A DNA stretch of 64,000 nucleotides from NCBI RefSeq assembly GCF_011057645.1, contig NZ_JAALGE010000001.1, positions 248,001 to 312,000 of the forward strand, given 5' to 3'. The stretch comes from Marisediminicola senii (GTDB taxonomy: Bacteria; Actinomycetota; Actinomycetes; Actinomycetales; Microbacteriaceae). How positions within the stretch are numbered: position 1 is the stretch's first letter; every line of letters starts with the position of its first letter. The notes below the pieces were generated by a model. That model ran no database searches. It saw only the letters and a program-made list of their open reading frames with translations, and was not told where the DNA came from. The position numbers and the translations under genes are program-made. This document shows, piece after piece, positions 23,875 to 33,062 of this stretch.

Positions 23875-24282
23875 CTAGTCGCGGGCCCGCTGTTCGGCGA
23901 GGGAGCGCTTGGCTGCGGCATCCGCAGCGATTCGCTCCTTCTCCGCCCGCACCTCGGCCTGGGTGGCGCGTTCCTGCACGAGCCACGCCGGCGGCGCCTC
24001 GAGCAGCGCCTTGATCTGCGCGGTGGTCAGCGGCTCGGTCACCTCGCCACGGGCGAGCCCGCTGATCGAGACACCGAGCTTGCCAGCGACGACGGGGCGT
24101 GGGTGCGGCCCCTCGGCGCGAAGGGTCACGAGCCACTCCGGCGGGTTCGCGTTGAGCTCGTTGAACTCGGCACGCGTGATCGCGGATTCCTGAAACTCCG
24201 GCGGTGCCGACGGCAGGTGGATTCCGAGCTTCTTCGCCGCGGTTTCGGCCTTCATCGTCTGGGGTGTCTTCGCCGGTGTCAT
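23875..24282 (-). CDS. DUF5997 protein
   Basis: A 135-residue soluble protein. AAKKLGIHLPSAPPEFQES, NANPPEWLVTLRAEGPHPRP, VVAGKLGVSISGLARG and TEPLTTAQIKALLEAPP match DUF5997, an actinobacterial family of unknown role. The C-terminal 35 residues are a charged helix. It is usually found divergent to a LysR substrate-binding-like gene, as here. The start is six bases after TACGCT. The GLARGEVTEPLT segment may be a helix-turn-helix-like element; that is conjecture. Confidence 0.8.
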   Translation of the reverse strand: MTPAKTPQTMKAETAAKKLGIHLPSAPPEFQESAITRAEFNELNANPPEWLVTLRAEGPHPRPVVAGKLGVSISGLARGEVTEPLTTAQIKALLEAPPAWLVQERATQAEVRAEKERIAADAAAKRSLAEQRARD

Positions 24283-24288
24283 CAGGCC

Positions 24289-24294
24289 AGCGTA
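24289..24294 (-). promoter_or_regulatory. -10 element of leaderless promoter for DUF5997 gene
   Basis: TACGCT (minus strand), GGCCTG, ATG. Confidence 0.5.
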
Positions 24295-24361
24295 GCCACT
24301 ACCGCCCGGTGCAATAGCCTGTAGGCGCTGCGGGAGTGCCGCTGTGGATGCCGGAGGCGCC

Positions 24362-25084
24362 GTGTCGATGACCGAGGGGCAGCCCTTCACGATCGCTGCC
24401 GTGCCCGGCGTCACGCCCACGAAATGGACGCGGGCCTGGGAGCAGCGCCGCCCCGAATGGCCCCTCGCCGTCACCCGCACCGCCCAAGCCGCGCAGCTCG
24501 ATGACGTGCGCGCGGGCCACGCCGACATCGCGTTCGTTCGGCTGCCCATCGACGACGACGCTTCGCTGAGCGTCATCCCGCTCTACGACGAGCAGCCGAT
24601 GGTGGTCGTCTCGCAGGATCACGTGATTGCCGCGCTCGATTCGGTGACCATCGCAGACCTGGCCGACGAGTCGCACATCGGCGGCGACTGGGCCGAAGCG
24701 GTCGAGGTGGTCGCGGCCGGTGCAGGGGTCGTCGTCATGCCACAGTCTGTCGCGCGCCTGCACAGTCGCCGCGACGTCGTGGCGAAGCCGGTGATGGATG
24801 CCACCGCCACGCGCATCGCGCTGGCCTGGGTCTCGGCGCGCACCACCGACCGCGTGGAGGAGTTCGTCGGAATCGTGCGGGGCCGCACCGCCGCCAGCTC
24901 ACGTGCGACCGCCCCGGAGGCGGGCCCCACGATCGCCGTGGACTCCCGCAAGCCGAAGAAGGGCGCCACCGGCAAGGGTGTCGCGGGCTCCGGTGCTGCG
25001 GGCCGCGGCGAGAAGAAGCGCGCCCCGCAGTCTGCGGCAGACGCGCGCCGGCAGGCGAACCTCCGCAAGCGGCGCATGCGCTGA
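24362..25084 (+). CDS. LysR substrate-binding-like protein without HTH
   Basis: A 240-residue protein related to the effector domain of LysR regulators. FTIAAVPGVTPTKWTRAW, VRAGHADIAFVRLPID, VIPLYDEQPMVVVSQDH and AGAGVVVMPQSVARLH follow the type-2 periplasmic-binding fold order. No winged-helix domain precedes it. The last 50 residues are Lys/Arg-rich (KPKKGATGKG, QANLRKRRMR) and may bind nucleic acid in place of the missing domain. The start is GTG after GGAGG; ATG 24368 and GTG 24344 are alternatives. Divergent from DUF5997, a recurrent pairing. Confidence 0.78.
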   Translation: MSMTEGQPFTIAAVPGVTPTKWTRAWEQRRPEWPLAVTRTAQAAQLDDVRAGHADIAFVRLPIDDDASLSVIPLYDEQPMVVVSQDHVIAALDSVTIADLADESHIGGDWAEAVEVVAAGAGVVVMPQSVARLHSRRDVVAKPVMDATATRIALAWVSARTTDRVEEFVGIVRGRTAASSRATAPEAGPTIAVDSRKPKKGATGKGVAGSGAAGRGEKKRAPQSAADARRQANLRKRRMR

Positions 25085-25093
25085 GGCGCCGCG

Positions 25094-25873
25094 CTACTCC
25101 TCGGGTGACCGACGGTCGGGCGCGCGCCCGCTCGAGCGTTCCGCCACCGCGAGGGAGCGCTCGGCGAGGCGACGCTGCACGCTGGCCTGCGCGTCGTCGA
25201 TCAGCTGCTGGTCGAGGTGCGGGTTCTCGTGGTCGTTGCGGCCGTGGTGCTTCTCGATGTACTTATCGAGCGCCGGCCCCGACTCCCACGACGTGATGAG
25301 CGAGTAGCGGGGTTCCGGTCCCTTGTGCCACACGGCGTGCCAGAACCGCTGGGTGTCGACGATGATCTGCGAGCCCGCGGGCAGCGGAATGCGGATCTCG
25401 GTCGACGGGTCGAAGCGGTCTTCGCGCAGCGTCATGAACGAGTCGGGGTCGTCGCTGAGGTTGAAGAACGCCCGAACGATCCACCCGCTGCCGTCGGGGT
25501 TGAGGCGGTTGTTGTCGTCCTGGTGCAGGTTGTAGATGGTGTTCGCGTACTCGTTCGGCTGCAGCTCGATCACGCGGCACCGGCCGACGTTCGCGCCCGG
25601 CTCCTGGGCGCGGGCGGTGAGGCGGGGTGCGGCGGACACCTGCGACTCGATCCAGACGCCGTCCTTGTCGGTGCGCGGCGGCGTGTAGTTCCAGAACCCG
25701 TTGACCTCCAGGTCGCCCGCGGCGCTGGTCAGCGGGGCGAACCGGGTGATGCCCGACGACTTCCAGTCGACGAACTGGAGGTCTGTCCACTCCTGCGGGT
25801 CCTGCGCCTGGTCGTAGGGATCCAGGATCACGAAGCCCTTCTCGTCGATCAGCGAGGACTTGATGTAGCTCAT
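25094..25873 (-). CDS. Putative Fe(II)/2-oxoglutarate dioxygenase-like protein
   Basis: A 259-residue soluble protein. A possible metal site is NLHQDD (His-x-Asp, near residue 117) with a distal His in QRFWHAVWHKG (near 178), followed by RYSLI, which fits the Arg-x-Ser that binds 2-oxoglutarate. The PLPAGSQIIVDTQRFWHAV strand is typical of the double-stranded beta-helix. No substrate can be named. The C-terminal 45 residues are charged and helical. A possible DtxR/IdeR iron box lies about 50 bases upstream. Confidence 0.6.
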   Translation of the reverse strand: MSYIKSSLIDEKGFVILDPYDQAQDPQEWTDLQFVDWKSSGITRFAPLTSAAGDLEVNGFWNYTPPRTDKDGVWIESQVSAAPRLTARAQEPGANVGRCRVIELQPNEYANTIYNLHQDDNNRLNPDGSGWIVRAFFNLSDDPDSFMTLREDRFDPSTEIRIPLPAGSQIIVDTQRFWHAVWHKGPEPRYSLITSWESGPALDKYIEKHHGRNDHENPHLDQQLIDDAQASVQRRLAERSLAVAERSSGRAPDRRSPEE

Positions 25874-25907
25874 CGTGACAGTGCGCCTTCCGTCCGGGAA
25901 TCAGCCC

Positions 25908-25937
25908 AGTCGAGCAACTCGACTTAGGTCACCCTAA
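25908..25937 (-). promoter_or_regulatory. Possible iron box next to a 7-bp inverted repeat
   Basis: TTAGG-TCAC-CCTAA (25924-25937) matches the first 14 positions of the 19-bp DtxR/IdeR box with two mismatches; the outer third repeat is not kept. It abuts the perfect inverted repeat AGTCGAG-CAA-CTCGACT (25908-25924). Both lie 35-65 bases upstream of the oxygenase-like gene start. Confidence 0.45.
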
Positions 25938-26060
25938 CAGCGTCGTTCTCCCGGGGTCGTCGGATGAGATGGATGCCACGGCAGACGCCTGCGGGCGCCC
26001 CGACCCGCGCACCCACAGATCGGCGCTGGCTAGAATCTCGCACAACGGGACGGAGCCGCA

Positions 26061-26753
26061 ATGGAGCAGGACCAGGGTCGCAGTGACCGGGAGCGACGCG
26101 CGGGCGAGAGTGCATTCGATCCACGGTTCGACCCCGCGTTCCAGCCCGGTTACGACGCGTCGGCCGACCGTTCGCGCTCCCGCGGCGGCGCGCCCGTGCG
26201 ACCCCTCTCCCGCACCGCGTCGGCATCGGATAGCGGTGCTCGCCGCCCGATGACTGCGCCGCCCGTCATTTCCGCCCGGATGCCGCCGTCGGTGGCTGAA
26301 CTCCGTGCCGCCGAGCAACGCGCTGCCGAACAGCGGGAGTTCGAACAACGCGGGTACGCCGCGGCACAGGGGCCGGCGGCATCCATGGTCACCGCGCCTC
26401 GCGCGACCGGCGACGCGCAGGTGCACGCCACCGCAGACCCCGACCGCGACCACAACGACGACGACGACGCCGCCGATCCCGCCGGATCGCGGCGCAACCC
26501 GTTCGTCATCGTGCTGTGGGTAATCAGTGCGGCACTGATACTCGGGGGCCTCGCGCTGCTGCAGTGGCTGCCCGAACTGGAACGGCTCATGCAGCGCGGG
26601 CAGCTGGGCGACGGATCGTCGACGATCACCTATGCGTACTACCTGTCGGTGATCGAGATGGCGCCGCTCGTGCTGGTGCTCGGCGTGGCCACCGCTATCG
26701 GCCTGCTGTTCCTGCACGCGGCGCGCTGGCAGCGGCACCCGCAGCGGGGGTGA
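26061..26753 (+). CDS. Two-helix membrane protein with long disordered N-terminus
   Basis: Unrecognised 230-residue protein. Residues 1-140 are hydrophilic and low-complexity (Arg/Ser/Asp/Ala), including a short helical AELRAAEQRAAEQREFEQR stretch and an acidic DHNDDDDAADP. Two hydrophobic helices follow, about 147-169 (NPFVIVLWVISAALILGGLA) and 200-222 (MAPLVLVLGVATAIGLLFL). The C-terminus is short and basic. GGAG precedes the ATG by five bases, and TAGAAT at about 26031-26036 is a reasonable -10. It could be a small envelope protein with a cytoplasmic tail. Confidence 0.65.
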   Translation: MEQDQGRSDRERRAGESAFDPRFDPAFQPGYDASADRSRSRGGAPVRPLSRTASASDSGARRPMTAPPVISARMPPSVAELRAAEQRAAEQREFEQRGYAAAQGPAASMVTAPRATGDAQVHATADPDRDHNDDDDAADPAGSRRNPFVIVLWVISAALILGGLALLQWLPELERLMQRGQLGDGSSTITYAYYLSVIEMAPLVLVLGVATAIGLLFLHAARWQRHPQRG

Positions 26754-26762
26754 CCGGCCGGC

Positions 26763-27539
26763 TCAGGTCTGGCAGCGCGGGCACCAGAACGTCTCGCGTT
26801 CCTGCAGCACCGTCTCGCCGAGCAGCCCCTCGCGGATCGGGGTACCGCACCGCAGGCACGGCTTGCCCCGACGCCCGTGCACCCAGTCGGTGGCCCCGCG
26901 CAGGGTGCCGGTCGTGGTGCGCTCGACGCGGTCCTTGTTGGCGTGGATGAGCGAATAGGCGAGCGCAATCAGCCGGCGCGGGTCGTCGACCTGGCCCGCG
27001 GGGCGGGTGGGCAGGATGCCCCGCAGAAAGCAGAGTTCGTTGCGATAGACGTTGCCGAGCCCGGCGAGCACGCGCTGGTCGAGCAGAGCGAGCCCGATCG
27101 GCCGCTCGGGGTCGGCCATCATGCGGCGCTGGGCCTCGTCGGCATCCCAGTCCGGTCCGAGCAGGTCGGGCCCGAGATAGCCGACGATCGACTCCTCGTC
27201 ATCGGTCGCCACCACCTCGACGACGCCGAGCGAGTAGCCGACCGCGACCCAGTCGGCGGTCTCCAGCACGGCCCGCGCACTGTGCGCAGGCCTTCGCCAC
27301 TTCGTGCCGTGGCGGTACAGGTGCCAGGAGCCCTCCATTTTGAGGTGCGAGTGGATGGTGTGGTCGCCGATTCGCATCAGCAGGTGCTTGCCGCGGCTCG
27401 ACACGTCGTGCACCAGCTCGCCGCTGAGGTCGACGGTTGCGAACGCGGGAACCCTGATGTCGCACCGGGTCAGCACGCTGCCCGCGATGGCCGCGTTCAG
27501 GTTCTTCGCGGTGCGGTAGACGGTATCTCCCTCTGGCAC
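26763..27539 (-). CDS. nei: Endonuclease VIII-like DNA glycosylase/AP lyase
   Basis: A 258-residue Fpg/Nei-family enzyme that removes oxidised bases and cuts the abasic site. The N-terminal PEGD supplies catalytic Pro2 and Glu3 after Met removal. RGKHLLMRIGD contains the conserved Lys, HTIHSHLKMEG the core strand, and LAGLGNVYRNE the helix-two-turn-helix. The C-terminal zinc finger is CLRCGTPI and CPRC. The layout matches actinobacterial Nei2. The start is GTG, four bases after the lhr stop, so the two repair genes are an operon. Confidence 0.93.
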   Translation of the reverse strand: MPEGDTVYRTAKNLNAAIAGSVLTRCDIRVPAFATVDLSGELVHDVSSRGKHLLMRIGDHTIHSHLKMEGSWHLYRHGTKWRRPAHSARAVLETADWVAVGYSLGVVEVVATDDEESIVGYLGPDLLGPDWDADEAQRRMMADPERPIGLALLDQRVLAGLGNVYRNELCFLRGILPTRPAGQVDDPRRLIALAYSLIHANKDRVERTTTGTLRGATDWVHGRRGKPCLRCGTPIREGLLGETVLQERETFWCPRCQT

Positions 27540-27543
27540 GCGC

Positions 27544-30500
27544 TCAGCCCCGCAGCCTGAGGCCCTGCGGCGTGGTCGAGAAGCCTGCGTCGACGAGGGC
27601 GTCGCCCAGCGGCGTGCCGATCACGAACTGGCCGTCGACGCGCTCCACCCGCAGCCTGCCGCCTGTGCGCCGGATGACCTGGGCCAGTGAGGTGGATGCT
27701 GCCGCCACGGCCACCTCGCCCGCCCCGAACGTCAGCACGGTCTTGCCGCCGCGCTCGACGTACAACGCGAGCTCGCCGTCGACGAGCACCACGAGCGCAC
27801 CTGCCTTGCGACCGGGACGATGCCCGCGCTTCTCGGCCTCGGTGCTGTCGTCGGGAATGGGCGCGGCCGGCCAGGGCAGTGCGGCCCCGTACGGGTTCGC
27901 CGGGTCGGTGGCCGCGAGGGTCACCGCGATGGGGTCGTCTGTGGCATCCACCTCTCTCGTGAATGCCCTCAAGCGGTCGACGGTGGCTCCGGTCGCGAAC
28001 TGGGCGGCGCCGAGCCCCTCGACGAAGTAGCCGCGGCGGGCGCGGCCGGTCTCCTCGAACCCGCTGAGCACCTTGTAGACGAAGCCGAAGCCGCCGCGCA
28101 CGTTCTCGCTCATCACCGCGCCGCGGGTGACGACGCCGTACCGTTCGAGCAGCAGCTCGCCGAGGGCGAGCCCGCGCACGGTGGGGTCGGCTTCGGCGAG
28201 GGGCAGCAGCGACCAGCGGCCGGAGACCGTGGGCGGTCCGCTCTGCGTCGGCAGCACAGGGCGGGAGCGGCCGCGGTATGCGCGCACCCGGGTGGTCGGG
28301 CGCCGGGTCGGCGCCGGCCCGCCGATGAACGCGCGGAGCGGCGAGAACGTGTCGTTCGTGATCAGGCCGGACCACACCAGCTGCCAGAGCGCCTCGACGA
28401 GCTGCTTGTCGTCGGTGCTGCCGACGGCGCCGGAGAGCTGGCGAAAGAAGTACGCGCCGCCACCGGCGAGCGATGCCAGCACGGAGCGTTGCAACTCGGT
28501 GGTCTCGTCACCGGTGGGCTCGGCGAGGGTGACCTGGGCGGATTCGGCGAGGTGCAGGCTGATCCATCCGTCGGAACCGGGCAGCGATCCGGCGCCCGAC
28601 CAGATCACCTCGCCGGTCGCGGTGAGCTCGTCGAGCATCGTGGGGGAGTAGTCGCGCACCCGGGTGGGCAGCACCAGGGTCTCCCACGCCGAGGCGGGCA
28701 GGGCGACGCCGGAGAGCTGGTCGATGACCTGCGCGACGCCGTCGATGCCGCGCAGCGGCTCGGTTGCATGTTGCCACGCGGGGAGGAAGCGGCCGAGGGT
28801 GGCGGTGTCGACCGGTTCGACCTCGTGGCGGAGCGCGGCGAGGGAGCGGCTGCGCAGGCGGCGCAGCACTTCGACATCGCACCACTCGCTGCCGGAGGAG
28901 CCGGGCCGGAACTCGCCCTCGATCACCCGGCGCTGCTTCTCGAGCTTGCGCAGCGTGTCGATGACCACGGCGGTGCCGACGCCCAGGCGCTCGGCGACGG
29001 CGGCGACCGTGAACGGACCGTGCGTGCGGGCGTAGCGGCCGATCAGGTCGGAGAAGGGTTCGGCGACCGGTTCGATGAACGCGGCGGGGATGCCGATCGG
29101 CAGCGGGGTGCCGAGCGCGTCGCGCAGCCGCCCGGCGTCTTCGATCACGGCCCAGCGGTCGGCGCCGGCCTTCCACACGCGATTGTCGCGCGCGAGTGAC
29201 GTCAGCCAGCCGGGAACGTCGGTGGCGGCATCCGGCAGCACCTGCACCCTGGCCTCGAGCTCGTCGACCGACATCGGCCCGAGGATGCGCAGCAGGTCGA
29301 CCACGCCCTCCGCGCCCTTGACCTTGCGGTCGGCGGTGAGGCGCTGCAACTCGAGCTCGGTCTGCTCGATGACGCCGGCGTCGAGCAGTTCGCGCAGCTC
29401 TGCGCGGCCGAGCAGCTCGGCAAGCAGTGTCGAGTCGAGCGAGAGCGCGGCGGCCCGCCGCTCGGCGAGGGGCGAGTCGCCCTCGTACATGAACGCGGCG
29501 ACGTAACCGAACAGCAGCGACCGGGCGAACGGCGACGCCTGCTCGGTCTCGGATTCGACGATGCGGATGTGCCTGCTCTCGATCTCGCGGGCGAGCTGCG
29601 TGAGCGCTGGCAGGTCATAGACGTCCTGCAGCACCTCGCGCACCGCTTCGAGCACGATCGGAAAGCTCGGGTACTTCGCGGCGACGGAGAGCAGCTGGGC
29701 GGCGCGCTGGCGCTGCTGCCACAGCGGCGACCGCTGGCCGGGGTTGTAGCGGGGCAGCAGCAGGGCCCGCGCGGCGCACTCCCTGAACCGGGAGGCGAAC
29801 AGGGCGGAGCCGCCGACCTCCTCGGTGACGATGTCGCGCAGCTCGTCTGGCTCGAACAGGAACAGGCCTGCGCCCGGCGGCTCGCTGTCGGTGTCGGGGA
29901 TACGCGCGATCACTCCGTCGTCGCTGGCCATCGCCGCGCCGTCGAGCCCGTACTGGTCGCGGATGCGGGCGCCCACCGCGAGTGCCCACGGCGCGTGCAC
30001 CTGCATGCCGTACGGCGAGTGCAGGATGACGCGCCAGTCTCCGAGCTCGTCGCGGAACCGCTCGACGACGAGGGTGCGGTCGGATGGAACGTGCCCGGTC
30101 GCCTTCTTCTGGTCGTCGACGAACGCGATGAGGTTGGTGATGGCGCGCTGGTCGAGGCCGGCGGCGCTGACCCGGTCGCGGGGTTCGTCGCCGGAGCCCG
30201 TTGCGATCTCGCGGGTGAAGGCGCCGATCGCCCTGCCGAGCTCGGCGGGGCGGCCGAGCCCGTCGCCCTTCCAGAACGGCACCTTGCCCGGCTGGCCGAA
30301 GGCGGGCGTCACGAGCACGCGGTCGTGGGTGATGTCTTCGATGCGCCAGCTGGTCGCCCCGAGGGCGAAGACGTCGCCGACGCGGGATTCGTAGACCATT
30401 TCCTCGTCGAGTTCGCCGACCCGGCCACCGGTGCCACGGGCCTTGCCCGGTTCCGCCCCGGTGCCGGCGGCGGGACTGCCCACCATGAAGACACCGAACA

Positions 30501-32238
30501 GGCCGCGGTCGGGGATGGTTCCGCCACTGGTCACGGCGAGGCGCTGTGCACCGGGGCGTCCGGTGATGGTGCCCTTGACGCGGTCCCAGATGATGCGGGG
30601 GCGCAGTTCGGCGAACTCGTCGGAGGGATACAGACCGCTGAGCAGGTCGAGGGTCGCGTTGTAGGCGCTGCGAGGCAGCTGCGCGAACGGGGCGCAGCGG
30701 CGAACCGTCTCGTACCAGGCCTCGACGTCGATGGTGTCGAGGGCGACGGCGGCGACGGTCTGCTGGGCGAGCACGTCGAGCGGGTTCGCCGGAATGGTGA
30801 TGGCCTCGATCTGCCCGGAGGTCATGCGCTCGCTGGCCACCGCGGAGTGGATGAGGTCGGCGCGGTGCTTGGGGAAGATGATGCCCCGCGAGACCTCGCC
30901 GACCTGGTGGCCGGCCCGGCCGACACGCTGGAGCCCGCTGGCCACCGAGGGCGGTGCCTCGACCTGGATGACCAGGTCGACGGCGCCCATGTCGATGCCG
31001 AGCTCGAGCGACGAGGTGGCGACGACGCAGCGCAGCCGACCGCTCTTGAGGTCGTCTTCGATGTAGGCACGCTGGTCTTTCGAGACCGAGCCGTGGTGCG
31101 CGCGAGCGAGCACGGCGGTGTTGTCGTGCGCGGCATTGCTCGGGGCGTCGATGACCGCGGTGGCGGTTGCGGTGGCGGTCGACGTGCCAGTCCCGGCCGT
31201 GGCTGTCACTCGATCCCCGCTGCCGCCTCCGCTGCTGCTGCCGCCTCGGATATCGCCAGCACCTCCGGCCCCATCGGCATCGTCGTCGCCCTCGACGGGT
31301 GGCGCGTTGCGATCTGCCCAGATTTCGTTCAGCCGGGCGGTGAGCCGTTCGGCCAGTCGCCGGGAGTTGGCGAACACGATGGTCGAGCGGTGTTCGAGGA
31401 TGCGGTCGACGATCGCCTCTTCGACGTGCGGCCAGATCGACGCCTGCTGCGGCTCCGAGCTGCCCGCGGCGGAGCCCTCGCGCACTGGTGCGGTGCCGAG
31501 CTCGGTCATGTCGTCGACGGGCACGACCACCGACAGGTCGAACTTCTTCGTGGAGACGGGAGCGACGATCTCGACCGGGGCGCCGCCGGCCAGGAACCGG
31601 GCGACCTCTTCGCGCGGACGCACGGTGGCCGAGAGCCCGATGCGCTGGGCGGGCTTCTCCAGCAGGTCGTCGAGCCGCTCGAGCGACAGGGCGAGGTGTG
31701 CGCCGCGCTTGGTGGCGGCGACCGCGTGCACCTCGTCGATGATGACGGTGTCGACCCCGCGCAGTGTCTCGCGCGCAGATGCCGTGAGCATCAGGTAGAG
31801 GGACTCCGGGGTGGTGATGAGGATGTCGGGTGGGGTGCGCTGCAGCAGGCGCCGATCGGACGACGTCGTGTCGCCAGAGCGCACGCCGACGGTGACGTCG
31901 GGGGGTGACATGCCGAGCCGTCGCGCGGTCTGCGTGACGCCGACCAGGGGTGCCCGCAGGTTGCGCTCGACGTCGACCGCGAGGGCCTTGAGCGGGGAGA
32001 TGTAGAGCACGCGGGCGCGGTGGTTCGCGTCATCCGGAACCGGGCTCGTCGCGAGGCGGTCGATCGACCACAGGAACGCGGCGAGGGTCTTGCCCGACCC
32101 GGTCGGTGCAACCACGAGTGCGTGCGACCCGCTCTGCACGGCCGTCCACGCTCCGAGCTGCGCCTCGGTGGGTGCGGGGAACGCCCCAGCGAACCATTCA
32201 CGGGTCGGTGCAGAGAAGTTGTCGAGCGGAGAGCCCAT
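27544..32238 (-). CDS. lhr: Lhr-type ATP-dependent DNA helicase
   Basis: A 1564-residue large helicase-related protein. Walker A APTGSGKT is at residues 44-51, DEVH motif II near 167, and the second RecA domain contains VATSSLELGIDMG and QRVGRAGHQ. A winged helix and the Lhr core domain follow, then a long actinobacterial-type C-terminal extension with repeated winged-helix units. Mycobacterial Lhr is a 3'-to-5' DNA-repair translocase induced by damage. A low-complexity insert (DGAGGAGDIRGGSSSGGGSG) lies in helicase domain 2. The start is placed at ATG 32238 (AAGGA upstream); ATG 32256 is the alternative. Confidence 0.93.
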   Translation of the reverse strand: MGSPLDNFSAPTREWFAGAFPAPTEAQLGAWTAVQSGSHALVVAPTGSGKTLAAFLWSIDRLATSPVPDDANHRARVLYISPLKALAVDVERNLRAPLVGVTQTARRLGMSPPDVTVGVRSGDTTSSDRRLLQRTPPDILITTPESLYLMLTASARETLRGVDTVIIDEVHAVAATKRGAHLALSLERLDDLLEKPAQRIGLSATVRPREEVARFLAGGAPVEIVAPVSTKKFDLSVVVPVDDMTELGTAPVREGSAAGSSEPQQASIWPHVEEAIVDRILEHRSTIVFANSRRLAERLTARLNEIWADRNAPPVEGDDDADGAGGAGDIRGGSSSGGGSGDRVTATAGTGTSTATATATAVIDAPSNAAHDNTAVLARAHHGSVSKDQRAYIEDDLKSGRLRCVVATSSLELGIDMGAVDLVIQVEAPPSVASGLQRVGRAGHQVGEVSRGIIFPKHRADLIHSAVASERMTSGQIEAITIPANPLDVLAQQTVAAVALDTIDVEAWYETVRRCAPFAQLPRSAYNATLDLLSGLYPSDEFAELRPRIIWDRVKGTITGRPGAQRLAVTSGGTIPDRGLFGVFMVGSPAAGTGAEPGKARGTGGRVGELDEEMVYESRVGDVFALGATSWRIEDITHDRVLVTPAFGQPGKVPFWKGDGLGRPAELGRAIGAFTREIATGSGDEPRDRVSAAGLDQRAITNLIAFVDDQKKATGHVPSDRTLVVERFRDELGDWRVILHSPYGMQVHAPWALAVGARIRDQYGLDGAAMASDDGVIARIPDTDSEPPGAGLFLFEPDELRDIVTEEVGGSALFASRFRECAARALLLPRYNPGQRSPLWQQRQRAAQLLSVAAKYPSFPIVLEAVREVLQDVYDLPALTQLAREIESRHIRIVESETEQASPFARSLLFGYVAAFMYEGDSPLAERRAAALSLDSTLLAELLGRAELRELLDAGVIEQTELELQRLTADRKVKGAEGVVDLLRILGPMSVDELEARVQVLPDAATDVPGWLTSLARDNRVWKAGADRWAVIEDAGRLRDALGTPLPIGIPAAFIEPVAEPFSDLIGRYARTHGPFTVAAVAERLGVGTAVVIDTLRKLEKQRRVIEGEFRPGSSGSEWCDVEVLRRLRSRSLAALRHEVEPVDTATLGRFLPAWQHATEPLRGIDGVAQVIDQLSGVALPASAWETLVLPTRVRDYSPTMLDELTATGEVIWSGAGSLPGSDGWISLHLAESAQVTLAEPTGDETTELQRSVLASLAGGGAYFFRQLSGAVGSTDDKQLVEALWQLVWSGLITNDTFSPLRAFIGGPAPTRRPTTRVRAYRGRSRPVLPTQSGPPTVSGRWSLLPLAEADPTVRGLALGELLLERYGVVTRGAVMSENVRGGFGFVYKVLSGFEETGRARRGYFVEGLGAAQFATGATVDRLRAFTREVDATDDPIAVTLAATDPANPYGAALPWPAAPIPDDSTEAEKRGHRPGRKAGALVVLVDGELALYVERGGKTVLTFGAGEVAVAAASTSLAQVIRRTGGRLRVERVDGQFVIGTPLGDALVDAGFSTTPQGLRLRG

Positions 32239-32282
32239 GGCACCATCCTTACCCATGCCACCGACAGTTCCCGGTGCGGTGA

Positions 32283-32378
32283 CTGCCGCCCCCGGGTCGG
32301 TCGTGCAGGGATACGTGCGTAAGGCTGGTGGTGGTCGCTGCCGCCCCCGGGTCGGTCGTGCAGGGATACATGAGTAAG
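32283..32378. repeat. 41-bp direct duplication in the lhr/NUDIX intergenic region
   Basis: Two 41-bp copies, 32283-32323 and 32338-32378, differ at two positions and are separated by 14 bp (period 55 bp). Each holds CCCCCGGGTCGGTCGTGCAG followed by GGATAC and GTAAG. They lie between the divergent lhr and NUDIX starts, and the second ends nine bases before the NUDIX ATG, so the duplication probably includes promoter or operator sequence. Confidence 0.85.
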
Positions 32379-32386
32379 AATGGAGC

Positions 32387-32926
32387 ATGAGCTCCGTAGG
32401 CACCCCCGATCCGAACTCAGGCTGGCTCTCCGATGAGGAACTCGCCGAAACGCGCCGCCGCCTCCCCCTTCTCTATGTCGAAGCCATCCCGGTGCGCGTC
32501 GACGGGCTCGGGCAGGTCATCGAAGTGGGCATCCTGCTGCGGGCCAACGCCGCGGGAACGATGACCCGTACCCTGGTCTCCGGCCGGGTGATGTACGGCG
32601 AGACCCTGCGCGACGCGCTGTTCCGCCACCTCGAGAAGGACCTCGGCCCCATGGCGTTCCCGCTGCTCCCCGCCAGCGCGGCGCCCTTCACGGTCACCGA
32701 GTACTTCCCGTTCCCGGGCGCGCAATACACCGACACCCGGCAGCACGCCGTCGCCCTCGCCTACGTCGTGCCGGTCACCGGCACGTGCGAACCGCGGCAG
32801 GACGCCCTCGAGCTCACCTGGATGAGCCCCGCGGATGCCTCGTCCGACGCGATCGCCGCCGAGATGGAGGGTGGCCGCGGCTCGCTGCTGCGCGCTGGCC
32901 TCGCCTCGGTGGGACGCCTCCAGTGA
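32387..32926 (+). CDS. NUDIX-like protein (DUF4916 type)
   Basis: A 179-residue cytosolic protein. The Nudix helix is at about residues 66-87: GRVMYGETLRDALFRHLEKD then LG. It keeps the leading Gly, the first Glu, the Arg and one Glu, but His replaces the first Glu of REUxEE and Asp the last. Metal binding, and so hydrolase activity, may be weak. The rest (VEAIPVRVDGLGQVIEVGIL, LELTWMSPADA) matches the actinobacterial DUF4916 group. The start lies just after the 41-bp duplication, with GGAG too close to the ATG to be ideal; it may be leaderless. Confidence 0.78.
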   Translation: MSSVGTPDPNSGWLSDEELAETRRRLPLLYVEAIPVRVDGLGQVIEVGILLRANAAGTMTRTLVSGRVMYGETLRDALFRHLEKDLGPMAFPLLPASAAPFTVTEYFPFPGAQYTDTRQHAVALAYVVPVTGTCEPRQDALELTWMSPADASSDAIAAEMEGGRGSLLRAGLASVGRLQ

Positions 32927-33062
32927 CCTCCTCCCCCGCAGTTTCTTCCCCGTCAATGCCGCACCAGAATGCCGCGCATTCCCGGGGCCCCGCAGCAAAG
33001 CGTGTACTAATGAAGGAACACGTCGACACCGTGCACGACCAGGTAATAGATCGGACCACATC

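Noticed and set aside
29569-31908. A 779-codon frame antisense to lhr
   Set aside because: Complement of a conserved helicase; composition and lack of domains mark it as a shadow.
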